Of a stretch of DNA of 64,000 nucleotides, positions 35,175 through 47,700 are shown in pieces. Made by a program: the position numbers and the translations under genes. The first letter of the stretch is position 1. The number at the start of each line of letters is the position of its first letter. The DNA is from Dryomyza anilis (lineage: Eukaryota; Arthropoda; Insecta; Diptera; Dryomyzidae). Location: NCBI GenBank assembly GCA_951804985.1, contig OX638135.1, positions 6,477,659 to 6,541,658 of the forward strand, written 5' to 3'. Below the pieces are notes generated by a model, which saw nothing but the letters and a program-made list of their open reading frames with translations, ran no database searches and had not been told where the DNA came from.

Positions 35175-37634
35175 ATGTTCGTAGCTGGTGAAAGTGCCGA
35201 GTTATATCGTATTAAAAGTTTAGGTTGTATGGGAGGTGCCACGCCCCTTTGTCCAATCTCACCCATATATAGCCTATCATTCCTTTCATACCATACCGCA
35301 TCTGTGGTAAAAATTTCAAGAAAATCGGATCGGCCGTTTAGACGGAGAAGCAGAACAAACGAGATTGCTTTTGTTTTTGTATTTTTGCTTTTGCTTTTGT
35401 TTTGTGCTTTTGCTTTTAAATTTTTTTTTGTATTTGAGTTTTTTTGTTTCATGTTCGTAGCTGGTGAAAGTGCCGAGTTATATCGTATTAAAAGTTTAGG
35501 TTGTATGGGACGTGCCACGCCTCTTTGTCCAATCCCGCCCATATATAGCCTATCATTCCTTCCAGACCATACCGCATCTGTGGTAAAAATTTCAAGAAAA
35601 TCGGATCAGCCGTTTAGACGGAGAAGCGGAACAAACGTGATTTCTTTTGTTTTTGTATTTTTGCTTTTGTTTTGTTTTGTGCTTATGCTTTTACATTTTT
35701 TTTTTGTATTTGAGTTTTTTGTTTCATTTCGTAGCTGGTGAAAGTGCCGAATTATATCGTATTAAAAGTATAGGTTGTATGAGAGGTGCCACGCCCCTTT
35801 GTCCAATCCCGCCCATATATAGCCTATCATTCCTTCCAGACCATACTGCATCTGTGGTAAAAATTTCAAGAAAATCGAATCAGCCGTTTAGACGGAGAAG
35901 CGGAAAAAACGTGATTGCTTTTGTTTTTGTATTTTTGCTTTTGTTTTGTTTTGTGCTTTTGCTTTTAATTTTTTTTTTTGTATTTGATTTTTTTGTTTCA
36001 TGTTCGTAGCTGGTGAAAGTGCCGAGTTATATCGTATTAAAAGTATAGGTTGTATGGGAGGTGCCACGCCTCTTTGTCCAATCCCGCCCATATATAGCAT
36101 ATCATTCCTTCCAGACCATACCGCATCTGTGGTAAAAATTTCAAGAAAATCGGATCAGCCGTTTAGACGGAGAAGCGGAACAAACGTGATTTCTTTTGTT
36201 TTTGTATTTTTGCTTTTGTTTTGTTTTGTGCTTTTGCTTTTAATTTTTTTTTTTGTATTTGATTTTTTTGTTTCATGTTCGTAGCTGGTGAAAGTGCCGA
36301 GTTATATCGTATTAAAAGTATAGGTTGTATGGGAGGTGCCACGCCCCTTTGTCCAATCCCGCCCATATATAGCCTATCAGTCCTTCCAGACCATACTGCA
36401 TCTGTGGTAAAAATTTCAAGAAAATCGGATCAACGGAGAAGCGGAACAAACGTGATTGCTTTTGTTTTTGTATTTTTGCTTTAGTTTTGTACTTTTGCTT
36501 TTTGCTTCTATTTTTTTTTTTGTATTTGAGTTTTTTGTTTCATGTTCGTAGCTGGTGAAAGTGCCGAGTTATATCGTATTAAAAGTTTAGGTTGTATGGG
36601 AGGTGCCACGCCCCTTTGTCCAATCTCACCCATATATAGCCTATCATTCCTTTCATACCATACCGCATCTGTGGTAAAAATTTCAAGAAAATCGGATCGG
36701 CCGTTTAGACGGAGAAGCAGAACAAACGAGATTGCTTTTGTTTTTGTATTTTTGCTTTTGCTTTTGTTTTGTGCTTTTGCTTTTAAATTTTTTTTTGTAT
36801 TTGAGTTTTTTTGTTTCATGTTCGTAGCTGGTGAAAGTGCCGAGTTATATCGTATTAAAAGTTTAGGTTGTATGGGACGTGCCACGCCTCTTTGTCCAAT
36901 CCCGCCCATATATAGCCTATCATTCCTTCCAGACCATACCGCATCTGTGGTAAAAATTTCAAGAAAATCGGATCAGCCGTTTAGACGGAGAAGCGGAACA
37001 AGCGTGATTTCTTTTGTTTTTGTATTTTTGCTTTTGTTTTGTTTTGTGCTTTTGCTTTTAATTTTTTTTTTTGTATTTGATTTTTTTGTTTCATGTTCGT
37101 AGCTGGTGAAAGTGCCGAGTTATATCGTATTAAAAGTATAGGTTGTATGGGAGGTGCCACGCCTCTTTGTCCAATCCCGCCCATATATAGCATATCATTC
37201 CTTCCCGACCATACCGCATCTGTGGTAAAAATTTCAAGAAAATCGGATCAGCCGTTTAGACGGAGAAGCGGAACAAACGTGATTTCTTTTGTTTTTGTAT
37301 TTTTGCTTTTGTTTTGTTTTGTGCTTTTGCTTTTAATTTTTTTTTTTGTATTTGATTTTTTTGTTTCATGTTCGTAGCTGGTGAAGGTGCCGAGTTATAT
37401 CGTATTAAAAGTATAGGTTGTATGGGAGGTGCCACGCCCCTTTGTCCAATCCCGCCCATATATAGCCTATCAGTCCTTCCAGACCATACTGCATCTGTGG
37501 TAAAAATTTCAAGAAAATGGGATCAACGGAGAAGCGGAACAAACGTGATTGCTTTTGTTTTTGTATTTTTGCTTTAGTTTTGTACTTTTGCTTTTTGCTT
37601 CTATTTTTTTTTTTGTATTTGATTTTTTTGTTTC
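35175..37634 (+). repeat. Higher-order repeat C
   Basis: The monomer pair with CCAATCTCACCCATATATAG / TTTCATACCATACC followed by a GGGACGTGCC monomer stands at 35175, 36542, 40140 and 41198, and again inside repeat D. The 36000-36541 and 37093-37634 segments are also near-identical (1093-bp spacing). The pattern implies repeated unequal exchange over about 1.1-1.4 kb. Confidence 0.85.
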
Positions 37635-40600
37635 ATGTTCGTAGCTGGTGAAAGTGCCGAGTTATATCGTATTAAAAGTATAGGTTGTATGGGACGTGCC
37701 ACGCCTCTTTGTCCAATCCCGCCCATATATAGCCTATCATTCCTTCCAGACCATACCGCATCTGTGGTAAAAATTTCAAGAAAATCGGATCAGCCGTTTA
37801 GACGGAGAAGCGGAACAAACGTGATTGCTTTTGTTTTTGTATTTTTGCTTTTGTTTTGTTTTGTGCTTTTGCTTTTAAATTTTTTTTTTAGTATTTGAGT
37901 TTTTTGTTTCACGTTCGTAGCTGGTGAAAGTGCCGAGTTATATCGTATTAAAAGTTTAGGTTGTATGGGAGGTGCCACGCCCCATTGTCCAATCCCGCCC
38001 ATATATAGCCTATCATTCCTTCCAGACCATACCGCATCTGTGGTAAAAATTTCAAGAAAATCGGATCGGCCGTTTAGACGGAGAAGCGGAAAAAACGTGA
38101 TTGCTTTTGTTTTTGTATTTTTGCTTTTGTTTTGTACTTTTGCTTTTTGCTTTTAATTTTTTTTTTGTATTTGAGTTTTTTGTTTCATGTTCGTAGTTGG
38201 TGAAAGTGCCGAGTTATATCGTATTAAAAGTTTAGGTTGTATGGGAGGTGCCACGCCCCTTTGTCCAATCCCGCCCATATATAGCCTATCATTCCTTCCA
38301 GACCATACCGCATCTGTGGTAAAAATTTCAAGAAAATCGGATCAGCCGTTTAGACGGAGAAGCGGAACAAACGTGATTGCTTTTGTTTTTGTATTTTTGC
38401 TTTTGTTTTGTTTTGTGCTTTTGCTTTTAATTTTTTTTTTTGTATTTGAGTTTTTTGTTTCATGTTCGTAGCTGGTGAAAGTGCCGAATTATATCGTATT
38501 AAAAGTATAGGTTGTATGGGAGGTACCACGCCCCTTTTTCCAATCCCGCCCATATATAGCCTATCATTCCTTCCAGACCATACCGCATCTGTGGTAAAAA
38601 TTTCAAGAAAATCGGATCAGCCGTTTAGACGGAGAAGCGGAAAAAACGTGATTGCTTTTGTTTTTGTATTTTTGCTTTTGTTTAGTTTTGTGCTTTTGCT
38701 TTTAATTTTTTTTTTGTATATGAGTTTTTTGTTTCATGTTCGTAGCTGGTGAAAGTGCCGAGTTATATCGTATTAAAAGTTTAGGTTGTATGGGAGGTGC
38801 CACGCCCCTTTGTCCAATCCCGACCATATATAGCCCATCATTCCTTCCAGACCATACCGCATCTGTGGTAAAAATTTCAAGAAAATCGGATCAGCCGTTT
38901 AGAAGGAGAAGCGGAAGAAACGTGATTGCTTTTGTTTTTGTATTTTTGCTTTTGTTTTGTACTTTTGCTTTTTGATTTTAATTTTTTTTTTGTATTTGAG
39001 TTTTTTGTTTCATGTTCGTAGCTGGTGAAAGTGCCGAGTTATATCGTATTAAAAGTTTAGGTTGTATGGGAGGTGCCACGCCCCTTTGTCCAATGCCGCC
39101 CATATATAGCCTATCATTCCTTCCAGACCATACCGCATCTGTGGTAAAAATTTCAAGAAAATCGGATCAGCCGTTTAGACGGAGAAGCGGAACAAACGTG
39201 ATTGCTTTTGTTTTTGTATTTTTACTTTTGCTTTTGTTTTGTTTTGTGCTTTTGCTTTTAATTTTTTTTTTTGTATTTGAGTTTTTTGTTTTATGTTCGT
39301 AGCTGGTGAAAGTGCCGAGTTATATCGTATTAAAAGTTTAGGTTGTATGGGAGGTGCCACGCCCCTTTGTCCAATCCCGCCCATATATAGCCTATCATTC
39401 TTTCCAGACCATACTGCATCTGTGGTAAAAATTTCAAGAAAATCGGATCAGCCGTTTAGACGGAGAAGCGGAACAAACGTGATTGCTTTTGTTTTTGTAT
39501 TTTTGCTTTTGTTTTGTTTTGTGCCTTTGCTTTTAATTTTTTTTTTTGTATTTGAGTTTTTTGTTTCATGTTCGTAGCTGGTGAAAGTGCCGAGTTATAT
39601 CGTATTAAAAGTATAGGTTGTATGGGAGGTGCCACGCCCCTTTGTCCAATCCCGCCCATATATAGCCTATCATTCCTTCCAGACCATACTGCATCTGTGG
39701 TAAAAATTTCAAGAAAACCGGATCAACGGAGAAGCGGAACAAACGTGATTGCTTTTGTTTTTGTATTTTTGCTTTAGTTTTGTACTTTTGCTTTTTGCTT
39801 TTAATTTTTTTTTTTGTATTTGAGTTTTTTGTTTTATGTTCGTAGCTGGTGAAAGTGCCGAGTTATATCGTATTAAAAGTTTAGGTTGTATGGGAGGTGC
39901 CACGCCCCTTTGTCCAATCCCGCCCATATATAGCCTATCAGTCCTTCCAGACCATACTGCATCTGTGGTAAAAATTTCAAGAAAATCGGATCAGCCGTTT
40001 CGACGGAGAAGCGGAACAAATGTGATTGCTTTTGTTTTTGTATTTTTGCTTTTGTTTAGTTTTGTGCTTTTGCTTTTAAATTTTTTTTGTAGTATTTGAG
40101 TTTTTTGTTTCACGTTCGTAGCTGGTGAAAGTGCCGAGTTATATCGTATTAAAAGTTTAGGTTGTATGGGAGGTGCCACGCCCCTTTGTCCAATCTCACC
40201 CATATATAGCCTATCATTCCTTTCATACCATACCGCATCTGTGGTAAAAATTTCAAGAACATCGGATCGGCCGTTTAGACGGAGAAGCAGAACAAACGAG
40301 ATTGCTTTTGTTTTTGTATTTTTGCTTTTGCTTTTGTTTTGTGATTTTGCTTTTAAATTTTTTTTTGTATTTGAGTTTTTTTGTTTCATGTTCGTAGCTG
40401 GTGAAAGTGCCGAGTTATATCGTATTAAAAGTTTAGGTTGTATGGGACGTGCCACGCCTCTTTGTCCAATCCCGCCCATATATAGCCTATCATTCCTTCC
40501 AGACCATACCGCATCTGTGGTAAAAATTTCAAGAAAATCGGATCAGCCGTTTAGACGGAGAAGCGGAACAAACGTGATTGCTTTTGTTTTTGTATTTTTG

Positions 40601-41739
40601 CTTTTGTTTTGTGCTTTTGCTTTTAAATTTTTTTTTGTATTTGAGTTTTTTGTTTCATGTTCGTAGCTGGTGAAAGTGCCAAGTTATATCGTATTAAAAG
40701 TTTAGGTTGTATGGGAGGTGCCACGCCCCTTTGTCCAATCCCGCCCATATATAGCCTATCATTCCTTCCAGACCATACTGCATCTGTGGTAAAAATTTCA
40801 AGAAAATCGGATCAGCCGTTTAGACGGAGAAGCGGAACAAACGTGATTTCTTTTGTTTTTGTATTTTTGCTTTTGTTTTGTTTTGTGCTTTTGCTTTTAA
40901 TTTTTTTTTTGTATTTGAGTTTTTTGTTTCATGTTCGTAGCTGGTGAAAGTGCCGAGTTATATCGTATTAAAAGTATAGGTTGTATGGGAGGTGCCACGC
41001 CCCTTTGTCCAATCCCGCCCATATATAGCCTATCATTCCTTCCAGACCATACTGCATCTGTGGTAAAAATTTCAAGAAAATCGGATCAACGGAGAAGCGG
41101 AACAAACGTGATTGCTTTTGTTTTTGTATTTTTGCTTTAGTTTTGTACTTTTGCTTTTTGCTTCTATTTTTTTTTTTGTATTTGAGTTTTTTGTTTCATG
41201 TTCGTAGCTGGTGAAAGTGCCGAGTTATATCGTATTAAAAGTTTAGGTTGTATGGGAGGTGCCACGCCCCTTTGTCCAATCTCACCCATATATAGCCTAT
41301 CATTCCTTTCATACCATACCGCATCTGTGGTAAAATTTTCAAGAAAATCGGATCGGCCGTTTAGACGGAGAAGCAGAACAAACGAGATTGCTTTTGTTTT
41401 TGTATTTTTGCTTTTGCTTTTGTTTTGTGCTTTTGCTTTTAATTTTTTTTTTGTATTTGAGTTTTTTTGTTTCATGTTCGTAGCTGGTGAAAGTGCCGAG
41501 TTATATCGTATTAAAAGTTTAGGTTGTATGGGACGTGCCACGCCTCTTTGTCCAATCCCGCCCATATATAGCCTATCATTCCTTCCAGACCATACCGCAT
41601 CTGTGGTAAAAATTTCAAGAAAATCGGATCAACGGAGAAGCGGAACAAACGTGATTGCTTTTGTTTTTGTATTTTTGCTTTAGTTTTGTACTTTTGCTTT
41701 TTGCTTCTATTTTTTTTTTGTATTTGAATTTTTTGTTTC

Positions 41740-44700
41740 ATGTTCGTAGCTGGTGAAAGTGCCGAGTTATATCGTATTAAAAGTTTAGGTTGTATGGGAG
41801 GTGCCACGCCCCTTTGTCCAATCTCACCCATATATAGCCTATCATTCCTTTCATACCATACCGCATCTGTGGTAAAAATTTCAAGAAAATCGGATCGGCC
41901 GTTTAGACGGAGAAGCGGAACAAACGTGATTGCTTTTGTTTTTGTATTTTTGCTTTTGCTTTTGTTTTGTTTTGTGCTTTTGCTTTTAAATTTTTTTTTT
42001 GTATTTGAGTTTTTTGTTTCACGTTCGTAGCTGGTGAAAGTGCCGAGTTATATCGTATTAAAAGTTTAGGTTGTATGGGAGGTGCCACGCCCCTTTGTCC
42101 AATCCCGCCCATATATAGCCTATCATTCCTTCCAGACCATACCGCATCTGTGGTAAAAATTTCAAGAAAATCGGATCAACGGAGAAGCGGAACAAACGTG
42201 ATTGCTTTTGTTTTTGTATTTTTGCTTTTGTTTTGTACTTTTGCTTTTTGCTTTTAATTTTTTTTTTTTGTATTTGAGTTTTTTGTTTCATGTTCGTAGT
42301 TGGTGAAAGTGCCGAGTTATATCGTATTAAAAGTTTAGGTTGTATGGGAGGTGCCACGCCCCTTTGTCCAATCCCGCCCATATATAGCCTATCATTCCTT
42401 CCAGACCATACCGCATCTGTGGTAAAAATTTCAAGAAAATCGGATCAGCCGTTTAGACGGAGAAGCGGAACAAACGTGATTGCTTTTGTTTTTGTATTTT
42501 TGCTTTTGTTTTGTTTTGTGCTTTTGCTTTTAAATTTTTTTTTTTGTATTTGAGTTTTTTGTTTCACGTTCGTAGCTTGTGAAAGTGCCGAGTTATATCG
42601 TATTAAAAGTTTAGGTTGTATGGGAGGTGCCACGCCCCTTTGTCCAATCCCGCCCATATATAGCCTATCATTCCTTCCAGACCATACCGCATCTGTGGTA
42701 AAAATTTCAAGAAAATCGGATCAGCCGTTTAGACGGAGAAGCGGAACAAACGTGATTGCTTTTGTTTTTGTATTTTTGCTTTTGTTTTGTGCTTTTGCTT
42801 TTAAATTTTTTTTTGTATTTGAGTTTTTTGTTTCACGTTCGTAGCTGGTGAAAGTGCCAAGTTATATCGTATTAAAAGTTTAGGTTGTATGGGAGGTGCC
42901 ACGCCCCTTTGTCCAATCCCGCCCATATATAGCCTATCATTCCTTCCAGACCATACTGCATCTGTGGTAAAAATTTCAAGAAAATCGGATCAGCCGTTTA
43001 GACGGAGAAGCGGAACAAACGTGATTTCTTTTGTTTTTGTATTTTTGCTTTTGTTTTGTTTTGTGCTTTTGCTTTTAATTTTTTTTTGTATTTGAGTTTT
43101 TTGTTTCATGTTCGTAGCTGGTGAAAGTGCCGAGTTATATCGTATTAAAAGTATAGGTTGTATAGGAGGTGCCACGCCCCTTTGTCCAATCCCGCCCATA
43201 TATAGCCTATCATTCCTTCCAGACCATACTGCATCTGTGGTAAAAATTTCAAGAAAATCGGATCAACGGAGAAGCGGAACAAACGTGATTGCTTTTGTTT
43301 TTGTATTTTTGCTTTAGTTTTGTACTTTTGCTTTTTGCTTCTATTTTTTTTTTTGTATTTGAGTTTTTTGTTTCATGTTCGTAGCTGGTGAAAGTGCCGA
43401 GTTATATCGTATTAAAAGTTTAGGTTGTATGGGAGGTGCCACGCCGCTTTGTCCAATCTCACCCATATATAGCCTATCATTCCTTTCATACCATACCGCA
43501 TCTGTGGTAAAAATTTCAAGAAAATCGGATCGGCCGTTTAGACGGAGAAGCAGAACAAACGAGATTGCTTTTGTTTTTGTATTTTTGCTTTTGCTTTTGT
43601 TTTGTGCTTTTGCTTTTAATTTTTTTTTTGTATTTGAGTTTTTTTGTTTCATGTTCGTAGCTGGTGAAAGTTATATCGTATTAAAATTTTAGGTTGTATG
43701 GGACGTGCCACGCCTCTTTGTCCAATCCCGCCCATATATAGCCTATCATTCCTTCCAGACCATACCGCATCTGTGGTAAAAATTTCAAGAAAATCGGATC
43801 AGCCGTTTAGACGGAGAAGCGGAACAAACGTGATTGCTTTTGTTTTTGTATTTTTGCTTTTGTTTTGTACTTTTGCTTTTTGCTTTTAATTTTTTTTTTG
43901 TATTTGAGTTTTTTGTTTCATGTTCGTAGTTGGTGAAAGTGCCGAGTTATATCGTATTAAAAGTTTAGGTTGTATGGGAGGTGCCACGCCCCTTTGTCCA
44001 ATCCCGCCCATATATAGCCTATCATTCCTTCCAGACCATACCGCATCTGTGGTAAAAATTTCAAGAAAATCGGATCAGCCGTTTAGACGGAGAAGCGGAA
44101 CAAACGTGATTGCTTTTGTTTTTGTATTTTTGCTTTTGTTTTGTTTTGTGCTTTTGCTTTAAAATTTTTTTTTTTGTATTTGAGTTTTTTGTTTCACGTT
44201 CGTAGCTGGTGAAAGTGCCGAGTTATATCGTATTAAAAGTTTAGGTTGTATGGGAGGTGCCACGCCCCTTTGTCCAATCCCGCCCATATATAGCCTATCA
44301 TTCTTTCCAGACCATACCGCATCTGTGGTAAAAATTTCAAGAAAATCGGATCAGCCGTTTAGACGGAGAAGCGGAACAAACGTGATTGCTTTTGTTTTTG
44401 TATTTTTGCTTTTGCTTTTGTTTTGTTTTGTGCTTTTGCTTTTAAATTTTTTTTTTGTATTTGAGTTTTTTGTTTCACGTTCGTAGCTGGTGAAAGTGCC
44501 GAGTTATATCGTATTAAAAGTTTAGGTTGTATGGGAGGTGCCACGCCCCTTTGTCCAATCCCGCCCATATATAGCCTATCATTCCTTCCAGACCATACCG
44601 CATCTGTGGTAAAAATTTCAAGAAAATCGGATCAACGGAGAAGCGGAACAAACGTGATTGCTTTTGTTTTTGTATTTTTGCTTTTGTTTTGTACTTTTGC

Positions 44701-47700
44701 TTTTTGCTTTTAATTTTTTTTTTTTGTATTTGAGTTTTTTGTTTCATGTTCGTAGTTGGTGAAAGTGCCGAGTTATATCGTATTAAAAGTTTAGGTTGTA
44801 TGGGAGGTGCCACGCCCCTTTGTCCAATCCCGCCCATATATAGCCTATCATTCCTTCCAGACCATACCGCATCTGTGGTAAAAATTTCAAGAAAATCGGA
44901 TCAGCCGTTTAGACGGAGAAGCGGAACAAACGTGATTGCTTTTGTTTTTGTATTTTTGCTTTTGTTTTGTTTTGTGCTTTTGCTTTTAATTTTTTTTTGT
45001 ATTTGAGTTTTTTGTTTCACGTTCGTAGCTGGTGAAAGTGCCAAGTTATATCGTATTAAAAGTTTAGGTTGTATGGGAGGTGCCACGCCCCTTTGTCCAA
45101 TCCCGCCCATATATAGCCTATCATTCCTTCCAGACCATACTGCATCTGTGGTAAAAATTTCAAGAAAATCGGATCAACGGAGAAGCGGAACAAACGTGAT
45201 TGCTTTTGTTTTTGTATTTTTGCTTTAGTTTTGTACTTTTGCTTTTTGCTTCTATTTTTTTTTTTGTATTTGAGTTTTTTGTTTCATGTTCGTAGCTGGT
45301 GAAAGTGCCGAGTTATATCGTATTAAAAGTTTAGGTTGTATGGGAGGTGCCACGCCGCTTTGTCCAATCTCACCCATATATAGCCTATCATTCCTTTCAT
45401 ACCATACCGCATCTGTGGTAAAAATTTCAAGAAAATCGGATCGGCCGTTTAGACGGAGAAGCAGAACAAACGAGATTGCTTTTGTTTTTGTATTTTTGCT
45501 TTTGCTTTTGTTTTGTGCTTTTGCTTTTAATTTTTTTTTTGTATTTGAGTTTTTTTGTTTCATGTTCGTAGCTGGTGAAAGTTATATCGTATTAAAATTT
45601 TAGGTTGTATGGGACGTGCCACGCCTCTTTGTCCAATCCCGCCCATATATAGCCTATCATTCCTTCCAGACCATACCGCATCTGTGGTAAAAATTTCAAG
45701 AAAATCGGATCAGCCGTTTAGACGGAGAAGCGGAACAAACGTGATTGCTTTTGTTTTTGTATTTTTGCTTTTGTTTTGTACTTTTGCTTTTTGCTTTTAA
45801 TTTTTTTTTTGTATTTGAGTTTTTTGTTTCATGTTCGTAGTTGGTGAAAGTGCCGAGTTATATCGTATTAAAAGTTTAGGTTGTATGGGAGGTGCCACGC
45901 CCCTTTGTCCAATCCCGCCCATATATAGCCTATCATTCCTTCCAGACCATACCGCATCTGTGGTAAAAATTTCAAGAAAATCGGATCAGCCGTTTAGACG
46001 GAGAAGCGGAACAAACGTGATTGCTTTTGTTTTTGTATTTTTGCTTTTGTTTTGTTTTGTGCTTTTGCTTTAAAATTTTTTTTTTTGTATTTGAGTTTTT
46101 TGTTTCACGTTCGTAGCTGGTGAAAGTGCCGAGTTATATCGTATTAAAAGTTTAGGTTGTATGGGAGGTGCCACGCCCCTTTGTCCAATCCCGCCCATAT
46201 ATAGCCTATCATTCTTTCCAGACCATACCGCATCTGTGGTAAAAATTTCAAGAAAATCGGATCAGCCGTTTAGACGGAGAAGCGGAACAAACGTGATTGC
46301 TTTTGTTTTTGTATTTTTGCTTTTGCTTTTGTTTTGTTTTGTGCTTTTGCTTTTAAATTTTTTTTTTGTATTTGAGTTTTTTGTTTCACGTTCGTAGCTG
46401 GTGAAAGTGCCGAGTTATATCGTATTAAAAGTTTAGGTTGTATGGGAGGTGCCACGCCCCTTTGTCCAATCCCGCCCATATATAGCCTATCATTCCTTCC
46501 AGACCATACCGCATCTGTGGTAAAAATTTCAAGAAAATCGGATCAACGGAGAAGCGGAACAAACGTGATTGCTTTTGTTTTTGTATTTTTGCTTTTGTTT
46601 TGTACTTTTGCTTTTTGCTTTTAATTTTTTTTTTTTGTATTTGAGTTTTTTGTTTCATGTTCGTAGTTGGTGAAAGTGCCGAGTTATATCGTATTAAAAG
46701 TTTAGGTTGTATGGGAGGTGCCACGCCCCTTTGTCCAATCCCGCCCATATATAGCCTATCATTCCTTCCAGACCATACCGCATCTGTGGTAAAAATTTCA
46801 AGAAAATCGGATCAGCCGTTTAGACGGAGAAGCGGAACAAACGTGATTGCTTTTGTTTTTGTATTTTTGCTTTTGCTTTTGTTTTGTTTTGTGCTTTTGC
46901 TTTTAAATTTTTTTTTTGTATTTGAGTTTTTTGTTTCACGTTCGTAGCTTGTGAAAGTGCCGAGTTATATCGTATTAAAAGTTTAGGTTGTATGGGAGGT
47001 GCCACGCCCCTTTGTCCAATCCCGCCCATATATAGCCTATCATTCCTTCCAGACCATACCGCATCTGTGGTAAAAATTTCAAGAAAATCGGATCAGCCGT
47101 TTAGACGGAGAAGCGGAACAAACGTGATTGCTTTTGTTTTTGTATTTTTGCTTTTGTTTTGTGCTTTTGCTTTTAAATTTTTTTTTGTATTTGAGTTTTT
47201 TGTTTCACGTTCGTAGCTGGTGAAAGTGCCAAGTTATATCGTATTAAAAGTTTAGGTTGTATGGGAGGTGCCACGCCCCTTTGTCCAATCCCGCCCATAT
47301 ATAGCCTATCATTCCTTCCAGACCATACTGCATCTGTGGTAAAAATTTCAAGAAAATCGGATCAGCCGTTTAGACGGAGAAGCGGAACAAACGTGATTTC
47401 TTTTGTTTTTGTATTTTTGCTTTTGTTTTGTTTTGTGCTTTTGCTTTTAATTTTTTTTTGTATTTGAGTTTTTTGTTTCATGTTCGTAGCTGGTGAAAGT
47501 GCCGAGTTATATCGTATTAAAAGTATAGGTTGTATAGGAGGTGCCACGCCCCTTTGTCCAATCCCGCCCATATATAGCCTATCATTCCTTCCAGACCATA
47601 CTGCATCTGTGGTAAAAATTTCAAGAAAATCGGATCAACGGAGAAGCGGAACAAACGTGATTGCTTTTGTTTTTGTATTTTTGCTTTAGTTTTGTACTTT